A stretch of 64,000 nt of DNA. Origin: Sphingobium sp. Its GTDB lineage: Bacteria > Pseudomonadota > Alphaproteobacteria > Sphingomonadales > Sphingomonadaceae. Below the pieces are notes generated by a model that worked only from the letters and a program-made list of their open reading frames with translations, had not been told where the DNA came from and made no database searches. Location: NCBI GenBank assembly GCA_020446425.1, contig JAGRES010000013.1, forward strand, positions 231,041-295,040, written 5' to 3'. Below, in pieces: positions 43,384 through 51,501 of the stretch. Both the position numbers and the translations under genes were made by a program. Position 1 is the first letter of the stretch; every line of letters begins with the position of its first letter.

Positions 43384-43881
43384 CCAGCTCCGTCGTGATT
43401 GGCACGCTCCCGGACAATATCCTCTGACGGTGACTCTCTGAACATTGTTGTCGTGCTTCGCGAGCAGAATGGACTGTTCTCAATGGCGCCGTCCAGCAAC
43501 GCGCATGATGTGCCCTTCATTAGGGTCAGCTCAACACTCTGCCACTTCATCATATATCTGATTAATGGCTCAATACCTGCCGAAATCACGAGCATTACAT
43601 TGCCCCGCAACTGGCGAGCTTGTACCGTTTTGGAAGTGAAGATCGACATCAGATACGAAACAAAGGAGAGGTTATCGACGTGGCAACCGGGTGGTGGCCT
43701 CGTCATACGGTGGACGGCCTTCAAGATCGCTGCCAGCGGTTAGCCTCCATATTCCGCAATGCTCGAATGATAAGATTTTCGATGTCTTCAGGGCGCACTG
43801 CCTCAACTCGAAGTACATCAGTTCGATGTGGTTCCAATAGTTTCTGTTGGTGCATGCTCAAGTTTCGACGGAGTGTTTTCG
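43384..43881. other. Long leader region before the monooxygenase gene
   Basis: About 500 bp without a convincing gene. It contains palindrome copy 9 and, at 43680-43889, a 69-codon open frame starting with GTG behind GGAGAGG. Its Ser/Arg/Cys-rich product is not recognisable and overlaps the monooxygenase start. Confidence 0.5.
43549..43562. promoter_or_regulatory. Cluster palindrome ATCA-N6-TGAT, copy 9
   Basis: ATCATATATCTGAT has exact half-sites. It is 320 bp before the monooxygenase ATG, farther than the other copies. Confidence 0.72.
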
Positions 43882-45705
43882 ATGAGTAAAATTGATGCAA
43901 TGTTCAAGGACGATCGGTATGAATTCTTGCGCAAAAAATATCGTGAAGAGCGCGACCGGCGGATGCGTCCCGAAGGCGATGCGCAATATGTCCCCGTCAA
44001 AGGCAAATATGCACGTTATGTAGATCACGATCCCAATGTGGATGAAGTGATCGAGCGCGAACCCATCAACGACGAAGTCGGCACGATCATTATAGGCGGC
44101 GGGTGGGCCGGCCTGATGGCGGCGGGCCGCCTGACCGAGCAAGGTGTGCACGACATCCGTATCATTGATGATGCCGCGGATTTCGGCGGTGCATGGTACT
44201 GGAACCGATATCCGGGCTGCCAGTGCGATGTAGACAGCTACTGCTATCTCCCAATGTTGGAAGTAACTGGCTACATGCCGGAAAAGAAATATTCCGACGC
44301 ACCGGAAATCTACGGCTATGCGCAGATTCTCGCCAAGCATTACAACCTGTATGACAAGGCTGTATTTCAGACGAGAGTGACGGAGATGCGCTGGAATGAA
44401 TCCGCCAAGCGCTGGATATTGAAGACCAATCGCGGTGACGTAATGACGGCGCAATTCGTCGTCCTGGCTCCCGGTTTGACCAGTCGCGCAAAGCTGCCCA
44501 ACATACCCGGGCTGGAGGATTTCAAAGGGCACGTGTTTCATACGTCACGCTGGGACTATGACTATACCGGCGGCAGCTACACTGACCCGCATTTGACGAA
44601 TCTTGCCGACAAGAAAGTCGGTATCATCGGAACGGGTTGCACGGCTATTCAGTGCATTCCGTATTTGGCCGAGTCATCCGAGCATCTCACCGTATTTCAG
44701 CGGACGCCGTCAGCGATTGACGTTCGGGCCAATAAAGAGACCGATCCGGAGTGGTTCAGATCGCAGGAACCGGGATGGCAGATACGCCGCCGCAAGAATC
44801 TCGATGATCTTATCAACAATCGCACCGTTGAAGAGGACATGATACGCGACGGCTGGACGGATATAGCCTGGCGGCTGCAAGCAGGCGAGTTCCCGGTGGG
44901 CCAGATATCCTTCGACGATGACAGTCCAACCAAGATCGTGAAAGCCTTGGAACTGGCCGATTTCGAGAAGATGGCGGAGATTCGCGATCGCGTCGACGAA
45001 ACCGTAAAAAACCCGGAAGTCGCGGAGAAACTGAAGGCCTGGTATGGCCATTTGTGCAAGCGGCCTACTTTCAACGACCAGTATCTCGATACGTTCAACC
45101 GGCCGAATGTAACATTGGTCGATACGGCGGACACTCAAGGCGTGGAACGCGTGACTGAAAATGGCGTGGTCGCAAACGGGGTAGAATATCCGCTGGATTG
45201 CCTCATCCTTTCGACCGGATTTGAGCAGGCCAGCAGCTATGATCTCCGCCTGGCAGTCGACATTTTCGGCCGTGATGGAGAATCGCTATACGATCATTGG
45301 GGGCAAGGCATGCGGACCTTGCACGGGCATTCGGTTCATGGTTTTCCCAACTGGTTCTTCATAGGGGCTTCCCAAGTGGGCGTGACATTCAATTTTGTCG
45401 CCGTTGTGGAACCGGTAGCGGAACATGTCGCCCACATCATCGCGGAAGCTCAACGCCAGGGCGCTGAAACGGTAGAAGCCACAGCGGAAGCAGAAGAGGC
45501 ATGGGTCAAGGAAGTTAAGAAAAACATGCTGAACCTTGATTTCCTGGATGCCTGCACGCCCGGCTATTATAACAATGAGGGCAAGTTCCGGGAAGCAACC
45601 GCAACCTTCTGGGGCGACTGGTATTATGGCGGACTGTTCCATTTCATCGACATGCTGGCGGATTGGCGCAAGGCTGGAGATATGGAAGGCATGACGGTCG
45701 AATGA
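43882..45705 (+). CDS. Flavin-containing Baeyer-Villiger monooxygenase (type I)
   Basis: A 607-residue FAD/NADPH enzyme that inserts oxygen next to a ketone to give an ester or lactone. Visible are the FAD loop GGGWAG (residues 72-77), GGAWYWNRYPGCQCDVDS, the Baeyer-Villiger fingerprint FKGHVFHTSRW (residues 214-224, exact F-x-G-x3-H-x3-W), and the NADPH loop GTGCTAIQ. ATG 43882 follows GGAG by 8 bases; a longer frame from 43828 does not. The length and the N-terminal extension fit the phenylacetone/cyclohexanone-monooxygenase group. It is followed after 92 bp by a crotonase with retro-Claisen residues and then an AMACR-like gene. Confidence 0.95.
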   Translation: MSKIDAMFKDDRYEFLRKKYREERDRRMRPEGDAQYVPVKGKYARYVDHDPNVDEVIEREPINDEVGTIIIGGGWAGLMAAGRLTEQGVHDIRIIDDAADFGGAWYWNRYPGCQCDVDSYCYLPMLEVTGYMPEKKYSDAPEIYGYAQILAKHYNLYDKAVFQTRVTEMRWNESAKRWILKTNRGDVMTAQFVVLAPGLTSRAKLPNIPGLEDFKGHVFHTSRWDYDYTGGSYTDPHLTNLADKKVGIIGTGCTAIQCIPYLAESSEHLTVFQRTPSAIDVRANKETDPEWFRSQEPGWQIRRRKNLDDLINNRTVEEDMIRDGWTDIAWRLQAGEFPVGQISFDDDSPTKIVKALELADFEKMAEIRDRVDETVKNPEVAEKLKAWYGHLCKRPTFNDQYLDTFNRPNVTLVDTADTQGVERVTENGVVANGVEYPLDCLILSTGFEQASSYDLRLAVDIFGRDGESLYDHWGQGMRTLHGHSVHGFPNWFFIGASQVGVTFNFVAVVEPVAEHVAHIIAEAQRQGAETVEATAEAEEAWVKEVKKNMLNLDFLDACTPGYYNNEGKFREATATFWGDWYYGGLFHFIDMLADWRKAGDMEGMTVE

Positions 45706-45797
45706 GGTAGATGCCTTTATTTTGCACGAACGCACGTTACTCAACGGCGTCTGCAAATATTCGCTGCCACCAGAAAATAGAGAGGGAGCCCGGCATA

Positions 45798-46598
45798 ATG
45801 GCCCAGACAAATTTTGTACCGCCTTATAGTTTCGATGAATATAGCAAACGGTTTGCCGAACATTTCATCATGGAACGCACCAACGGCGTTATCGAAGTGC
45901 GTTTCCACACCAAGGGGTCGGAGGTGCTGTGGAGCATGGAGCTTCATCGCGCGCTCTGGCAGATGTTCCATACCATCGGGCAGGACCCGGAAAACGAGGT
46001 GATGATCCTCACCGGGACAGGAGATAACTGGATCCAGAAGCGCGACATGGAGAGTTATCACGAGAATCCAGCCGGCACCTACGACATCTGGTACAGGGAT
46101 TCCACGAAGCTGATTGAAAGCATTTTATGGTCCGTCGATATCCCGACCATAGCTGCGATCAACGGCCCCGGGTTCCACACCGAGTTCGGCCTGTTGTGCG
46201 ACCTTACCATTGCTGCCGAAGAAGCGGTGTTTTTCGAACCGCATTTTTCGATCGGTGTCGCACCGGGCGACGGCCAGTTCCTCACCTACCAGGCTCTCAT
46301 GGGCGTCAAGCGCGCCAGCCATGTCATGTATCTGCGTGATGAAGGCATCAGTGCGGCGGAAGCGCTCGAATGGGGACTTGTGGGAGAAGTGCTTCCCAAA
46401 GAGCGTCTGATGCCGCGGGCCCGGGAAATGGCGGCGCAACTGATGAAGCAGCCGCGCACCGTTCGCCGCCTCACCACGCAGCTCGCGCGCAGGCCGCTGC
46501 GCCGTGCGGTGCAGGACGATTTGGGAACGCACATCGCGCACGAAATTTTCGGGGTGCATGAGACGCCGCGGTCGCTGAGCCATTTTGAGGACGATTGA
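45798..46598 (+). CDS. Crotonase-family beta-diketone hydrolase, 6-oxocamphor-hydrolase-like
   Basis: A 266-residue crotonase. Instead of hydratase Glu residues it carries His127 (GPGFHTEFG), His149 (EPHFSIGV) and Asp158 (APGDGQF). The order and spacing match, as recalled for the family, the catalytic His122, His145 and Asp154 of 6-oxocamphor hydrolase, which cleaves a cyclic beta-diketone by retro-Claisen C-C hydrolysis. The N-terminal FDEYSKRF...VRFHTKGSEVLWS and C-terminal RRLTTQLARRPLRR also fit that enzyme. ATG 45798 follows GGGAG. It likely opens a non-aromatic ring next to the Baeyer-Villiger step. Confidence 0.85.
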   Translation: MAQTNFVPPYSFDEYSKRFAEHFIMERTNGVIEVRFHTKGSEVLWSMELHRALWQMFHTIGQDPENEVMILTGTGDNWIQKRDMESYHENPAGTYDIWYRDSTKLIESILWSVDIPTIAAINGPGFHTEFGLLCDLTIAAEEAVFFEPHFSIGVAPGDGQFLTYQALMGVKRASHVMYLRDEGISAAEALEWGLVGEVLPKERLMPRAREMAAQLMKQPRTVRRLTTQLARRPLRRAVQDDLGTHIAHEIFGVHETPRSLSHFEDD

Positions 46599-46691
46599 CA
46601 TATCCTCGCCAACAGATGCTTTTTCGCAATGTCGGCAGGGAAAGTAGGCTAACTTGGTCGCTGGGGCGCCGATCGAATAAAGGGGCGGATA

Positions 46692-47831
46692 GTGGCTGGA
46701 GCGCTACAGGGCATAAGAATCATTGAGTTTGCGGGCCTTGGGCCTGCTCCATTTGCGGGAATGATGCTCGCTGATCATGGCGCAGAGGTCATTCGCGTCG
46801 AGCGACCGGGCGGACGGTTTTTCAGGGAAGAGGCTGCATCGCGCTCGCGCAGATCCATCATCGTCGACATGAAAAAGCCGGAGGGCGTGGAGCTGATAAA
46901 ACGCCTTTGCAGGACAGCTGACGGGATAATTGAAGGCTTCCGTCCGGGGGTGATGGAAAAGCTGGGGCTGGGCCCGGATGTATTGCTGACGGACAATCCC
47001 AAGCTGGTTTATGGGCGGATCACCGGGTGGGGACAGACCGGCCCCTTGGCTCATGCGGCGGGGCACGATATCAATTATATCGCGCTTTCCGGCGCCCTTC
47101 ACCTCGTTGGAAGAAAAGGCGAACCGCCCGTACCCCCTGTGAACATGGTCGGCGATTTTGGCGGTGGCGGAATGTTGATCGCATTCGGCATTGTATCCGC
47201 CCTGCTCGCCGTGAAAATGGGTCATCCAGGACAGGTCGTCGACGCAGCAATGACGGATGGCTCCGCATTGCTCGCTGCGATGCCTTATGGTCTCTTTGCG
47301 GCCGGTTATTACCGTGATGAGCGCGGGACAAACATAATCGACGGCGGGGCGCATTATTATGACTGTTATGAATGTGCCGATGGCCGCTATATCTCGATCG
47401 GTTCGATCGAGCCTGCGTTTTACGCTATTCTTCGGGAGAAATTGGGGTTGGCGGATGATCCAGCCTTTGATGCACAGCGAAATGTTGCGGCATGGCCGGA
47501 GCTGAAGCAAAAACTGGCATCGCTTTTCCGCAGCCGCTCCAGCGCTGAATGGTGCGCATTGCTGGAAGGTACGGATGCCTGTTTCGCACCTATTTTATCA
47601 ATGACTGACGCCCCCCATCATCCGCACAATGTGGCTCGCAAAACCTTCCTGGAACTGGATGGGGTTGTTCAACCAGCACCTGCACCCCGTTTTTCCGAAA
47701 CGCCGGCAGATACGCCATCGGCAACTGAAATGGGGCAGGATGGCGAGGCATTGTTGCGCGAACTGAATTACAGCGAAGAAGAGATCGAAAAAATGCGCGA
47801 TATTATCGGTGCTTCTGGAATGACGCCCTAG
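46692..47831 (+). CDS. Alpha-methylacyl-CoA racemase-like protein (CaiB/BaiF fold)
   Basis: A 379-residue family III CoA-transferase-fold protein with the racemase signature: AGHDINYIALSGALHLVG with the catalytic His, VGDFGGGGMLIAFGI with the catalytic Asp, and a Glu in YYDCYECADGRYISIGSIEP. It should equilibrate 2R/2S methyl-branched acyl-CoA esters so that acyl-CoA dehydrogenases can act on them. It starts at GTG behind AAGGGG and follows the retro-Claisen crotonase by 93 bp. Presence of a racemase implies a methyl-branched intermediate, as expected from terpenoids or steroid side chains. Confidence 0.9.
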   Translation: MAGALQGIRIIEFAGLGPAPFAGMMLADHGAEVIRVERPGGRFFREEAASRSRRSIIVDMKKPEGVELIKRLCRTADGIIEGFRPGVMEKLGLGPDVLLTDNPKLVYGRITGWGQTGPLAHAAGHDINYIALSGALHLVGRKGEPPVPPVNMVGDFGGGGMLIAFGIVSALLAVKMGHPGQVVDAAMTDGSALLAAMPYGLFAAGYYRDERGTNIIDGGAHYYDCYECADGRYISIGSIEPAFYAILREKLGLADDPAFDAQRNVAAWPELKQKLASLFRSRSSAEWCALLEGTDACFAPILSMTDAPHHPHNVARKTFLELDGVVQPAPAPRFSETPADTPSATEMGQDGEALLRELNYSEEEIEKMRDIIGASGMTP

Positions 47832-47935
47832 ATACAGCAAGGCTGATGAGCACCAGTCCCCGGTCAGCAAAATCTTAGACCAAGCTATGCCCATGCGATA
47901 CATAAACATCCTGCATCCGGGGGCCAATACGGTAG

Positions 47936-48280
47936 CTGGCCGACTGGCTGGCGGCGAGCGTCGATGGCCTTTTCCATAAAAGCGCCACACCCGATGAAAT
48001 GCAACGTGGCTTGACCGAGATATTGGCGGGCGGCAAGTTCGTAGTTGCGGAAGTGGCTGAGAAGCTGGAGGCCGAGCCGGAGCGCGCATCGCTTCCCAAC
48101 ATCATGAAGGCGCAGTCCAAGCCGCTCGCGCAGAAGAAGCCGGAGGAGTATGGCGTCGACATTACCCCGCGCCTTACCACGGTGACGGTATCCGAACCGC
48201 CGGTACGCCAGGCGGGCGTGAAGGTTGCTGACGTGGATGAACTGGTCGCCAAACTGAAAGCTCTGGGAGTGGCCGCTTAG
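47936..48280 (+). pseudogene. etfB: Remnant of electron-transfer-flavoprotein beta subunit, fused to another fragment
   Basis: The last 60 or so codons read SLPNIMKAQSKPLAQKKPEEY, then GVDITPRLTTV..SEPPVRQAGVKVADVDELV, the conserved C-terminus of ETF beta. The first three quarters of that protein are absent. Upstream in the same open frame is VDGLFHKSATPDEMQRGLTEILAGGKFV, which resembles the end of a response-regulator receiver domain rather than ETF. The frame begins after a stop at 47933 and has no good ribosome site. It looks like a deletion junction joining two broken genes. Intact etfB must lie elsewhere if the acyl-CoA dehydrogenases work. Confidence 0.7.
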
Positions 48281-48290
48281 TTTGTAGGGT

Positions 48291-48668
48291 TTGCCTGAGC
48301 CAGTTTTTCAAGAACGCCAAAGCGGTGTTTTCCAAGTGTCTGTTATTCTCAAAAATAATGTAGAGCACCGCAAATCATTTGTGCGAGCTGAGGCAATGCC
48401 AGCGGTTGTTGATCCATTGATTTATGAAAGCCTAACCACAGAGGAACGCCTACTGACCAATTGGGCGGCGGAAGGAAAACATATGACAGTTAAGGATGCG
48501 CAAAACGTGCTTGGTGATGGCGTTGATTGGCGCAAGGCCAAAAGCGTTCTCGATAGCTTGACTACCAAATATGTCTTGGAGCGCAAACCCGGAAAAGACC
48601 AGAATCGTCATAGAACATGGTATTTACGGAAAAAGCGTGGGCGCACGCCACATGCGTCATGGGGATAA
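48291..48668 (+). pseudogene. Unrecognised AT-rich ORF fragment, possible winged-helix remnant
   Basis: An open frame of 125 codons with only TTG at its beginning; an internal ATG at 48396 behind GAGG would give 90 residues. The product (LTTEERLLTNWAAEGKHM, DAQNVLGDGVDWRKAKSVLDSL, then a basic tail) suggests a small helix-turn-helix C-terminal domain, but I do not recognise the family. Base composition is lower in GC than the neighbours and it adjoins the ETF remnant, so it is probably part of a foreign or decaying segment. Confidence 0.45.
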
Positions 48669-48742
48669 ACGGGTTGAAGTGATTGTAGAAGCAGTGGTGT
48701 ACCGAGGCGAGCTACTGAATGCCTCGTTGCTCTGACAGCCCC

Positions 48743-50155
48743 CTATATATGAAGCGCACGCCCATCGGAAGCGAGCACACTTTCATGCAGCATTTCCGAC
48801 AATGTGGGGTGCGGGAAAATCGTCGCAGCCAGCTTCCGGTCGGTGGCGCCCAGCTCCCTGCCAACCACATAACCGTGGATCAGTTCGGTGACTTCCGCCC
48901 CCACCATATGCGCACCGAGTAACTCGCCGGTCTTGGCATCTACCACAGTCTTGATGAAACCCTCGGCCTCGCCAAGCGCAATCGCCTTTCCATTGCCCGC
49001 AAAGGGGAATGTACCGACCTTTACCGAATAGCCTTCTTCTTTGGCCTTGGCTTCCGTCAGGCCAACCGATGCGACCTGCGGATGGCAATAGGTGCAGCCG
49101 GGAATGTTGCGCCTGTCCATCGCATGGGGCGCTTCGTCCTCTTCTTCCAATTCATATGCGATCATTTCCGCGGCGATAACGCCCTCGTGACTAGCCTTGT
49201 GTGCGAGCCACGGGCCGGGCGTCACATCGCCAATAGCCCACACGCCCGGAACATTCGTGCGGCCGAAACCATCTACCTCGATGATCCCGCGATCGGTCTT
49301 CACACCAAGATCCTCCAGTCCGATATTCTCGGTGTTGGGCTGGATCCCGATCGCAACAATCACATGGCTGAACTCGGTTTCCCGGACATTGCCGTTCTTG
49401 TCCTTGATCTTAGCAAAAACACCTTCGTCGTCGATGTCCAGCGCCTCGACGCTCGCCCCGGTCATGATAGCGATGCCCTGATTCTTGAGTGCTTTTTCGA
49501 GGAAGGCGGAAACATCGGCATCCTCGACAGGAACGATGCGGTCCATCATCTCGACGACCGTAACGTCCGCGCCCATGTCGTTGTAGAAGCTGGCAAACTC
49601 GATGCCGATGGCACCTGATCCGATCACCAGCAAATCTTCGGGCATCTCGCTGGGTGTCAGCGCATTGCGATAGGTCCAGACACGATTGCCGTCTGCCTGC
49701 GCGAAAGGAAGATCGCGCGCGCGCGCGCCAGTCGCGATGATGACATGCTCCGCCTTCAGCGTTTCTGACCCCTGCTCGTTCTTCACCTCGATTTCGCTCG
49801 GAGTGACCAGCCGACCTTCGCCCATATGAACCGCGATGCGGTTCTTCTTCATCAGGAAGGAGACGCCCTGACTTAGTCGATCCGCAACGCCGCGCGAGCG
49901 CTTCACCACTGCGTCGAGATCCGCCGTAATGTCCCTAGCGGCCAAGCCATAGTCCGCCGCATGCTTCATGGTGTGATAGACTTCGGCGGACCGCAGCAGT
50001 GCCTTGGTTGGGATGCAGCCCCAGTTGAGACAGATTCCTCCGAGATTTTCGCGCTCGACAATAGCAGTGTGCAGGCCGAGCTGCGCGCAACGGATCGCCG
50101 CGACATATCCTCCGGGACCAGAGCCCAGGATTACAACATCATAATTCCCAGAAAT
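48743..50155 (-). CDS. lpdA: Dihydrolipoamide dehydrogenase (E3), apparent ATT start
   Basis: E3 flavoenzyme that reoxidises lipoyl groups with NAD+. The frame is complete from ATT TCT GGG AAT: FAD loop GSGPGGYVAAI, redox disulfide Cys42-x4-Cys47 (GICLNWGCIPTK), NAD loop GSGAIGIEFAS, and the C-terminal HPTLSE active-site His. No ATG, GTG or TTG precedes the FAD loop before an in-frame TGA; the ATT at 50155-50153 stands 5 bases after GGAGG and gives 470 residues, the normal length. The first ATG in frame (49969) would remove the FAD loop and disulfide. It is the last gene of the acetoin-type array. Confidence 0.85.
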   Translation of the reverse strand: MSGNYDVVILGSGPGGYVAAIRCAQLGLHTAIVERENLGGICLNWGCIPTKALLRSAEVYHTMKHAADYGLAARDITADLDAVVKRSRGVADRLSQGVSFLMKKNRIAVHMGEGRLVTPSEIEVKNEQGSETLKAEHVIIATGARARDLPFAQADGNRVWTYRNALTPSEMPEDLLVIGSGAIGIEFASFYNDMGADVTVVEMMDRIVPVEDADVSAFLEKALKNQGIAIMTGASVEALDIDDEGVFAKIKDKNGNVRETEFSHVIVAIGIQPNTENIGLEDLGVKTDRGIIEVDGFGRTNVPGVWAIGDVTPGPWLAHKASHEGVIAAEMIAYELEEEDEAPHAMDRRNIPGCTYCHPQVASVGLTEAKAKEEGYSVKVGTFPFAGNGKAIALGEAEGFIKTVVDAKTGELLGAHMVGAEVTELIHGYVVGRELGATDRKLAATIFPHPTLSEMLHESVLASDGRALHI

Positions 50156-50232
50156 AATATCCTCCGTTCAACTCCGAGCGATATCTTTGGAATTGTTCTC
50201 CGGCTCGCTCACCTGACCGTACGCCTTCGCCT

Positions 50233-51363
50233 TCAAGGACGAACAACCATGCCTTGCGATGGATGAATCTTGCCCATGACCAACTTGTCATATGTTGCCA
50301 AAGTGGCCTCCGCGCCATCGACATAGGCGACGCCCATCCATTGACTGCTTCCGGTCACGAAATCCTCTGAATCCCGGTCGACGCGCTCTTGGAACACTTC
50401 CTGTCCCCACGCCCCGACGCGATCGCGGACATAATCCGGCCCAAACGCGAATTGCGGTGCCGGCCCGGGTATGGGAGGTGCCTGTTCACCCTCCGCCGCG
50501 TCGCCGGGCACAGCCGATAATAATCGGCTGGCAGTATGCGTGATACCGACAAGAAAGCTGTGCCTGAGCTTATCGCCAAGCGTTTCGTGAACCTGTTTCA
50601 GAATGTCCTCATTGCCGGACATATCCACTGATACCGCGGATTCCAAAGCGGTCAGCGCGGCGATATCGTCATAGGAAACGACTCTGTCGTAAAAGCCGGT
50701 CGAGCGGGTGAATTCGACATTCGCCGCGCTAGTGAGGCCAACCACTTCCCCTGCGTTCCTCCGCTTCAAAAGATAAGCGAGGCCGAGCGAGGTCTTGCTC
50801 GAAGCGCTGATGATGAGAATAGATTTCGCGCCATATTCACCATGCTGCTTGATGTCGTCGTCCATCACGAATGACATGAGGAAAACCGGTTCAAGCAGCG
50901 ACCGTCGATCACGCTGATCTTCATTCCGCCGAGAGTCGCGATGATAGAGATTGTAGACCGCCGGAAGATGGGCCCGATGCGGCGATCCATCTGATATGGT
51001 CTTGGCGGTCGGCGCATTGACGGCAATGACCAGATGACTCGACATCGGCATATAGCCAAAGATGCGTTCGCCGGCTTTCAATTCGGGATGAAGGCTTTCC
51101 ACGACTTCGGCATAGCCCCAGGTCGGTACGCGCCCCCAGCCATCGGGCGCCGGAAAAAATTCCCAGAAGCCGAGCTGATCCGCGGACGCCGCATAACTCA
51201 GCGTGTTCGCGGTCATGGCATAGCGCTCGATCCGCAAAAGAGCCTGGCCGGGCTGCAATTGGGGCACGACAGCCCCAACCACCCGCGCGCTCGAAAGATC
51301 GTCACGCCGAACGAGAAAATCATATGCTTCTGTCGCCGCCGCGGTTTTCTCTACCACCTGCAT
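50233..51363 (-). CDS. DUF2855-family protein
   Basis: A 376-residue protein of the DUF2855 group, which resembles medium-chain dehydrogenases in layout but has no assigned activity. Visible features are LRIERYAMTANTLSYA near the N-terminus, PTWGYAEVVES, MPMSSHLVI, a nucleotide-binding-like strand-loop (SILIISASSKTSLGLAYLL), and a C-terminal MGKIHPSQGMVVRP. GAGAGGACGG precedes the ATG. It lies between the thiolase and E3 genes. An enone-reducing or CoA-related role in the array is possible but unproven. Confidence 0.85.
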   Translation of the reverse strand: MQVVEKTAAATEAYDFLVRRDDLSSARVVGAVVPQLQPGQALLRIERYAMTANTLSYAASADQLGFWEFFPAPDGWGRVPTWGYAEVVESLHPELKAGERIFGYMPMSSHLVIAVNAPTAKTISDGSPHRAHLPAVYNLYHRDSRRNEDQRDRRSLLEPVFLMSFVMDDDIKQHGEYGAKSILIISASSKTSLGLAYLLKRRNAGEVVGLTSAANVEFTRSTGFYDRVVSYDDIAALTALESAVSVDMSGNEDILKQVHETLGDKLRHSFLVGITHTASRLLSAVPGDAAEGEQAPPIPGPAPQFAFGPDYVRDRVGAWGQEVFQERVDRDSEDFVTGSSQWMGVAYVDGAEATLATYDKLVMGKIHPSQGMVVRP

Positions 51364-51501
51364 GGTCCGTCCTCTCTCGGTATCGAATTCTAGCTATTAT
51401 TCATATCGGCGCGCGCTGTGATATTAAGACCACAATCAACCGGCCTGCCCTGCCGCCATACGTCAGTTTTTTGGCTTCGCGCGACATTCCTAGACATTGC
51501 A

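Noticed and set aside
46692-47831. Second CoA-transferase
   Set aside because: The GHDINY His, the Asp in GDFGGGG and the later Glu match alpha-methylacyl-CoA racemase rather than a transferase.
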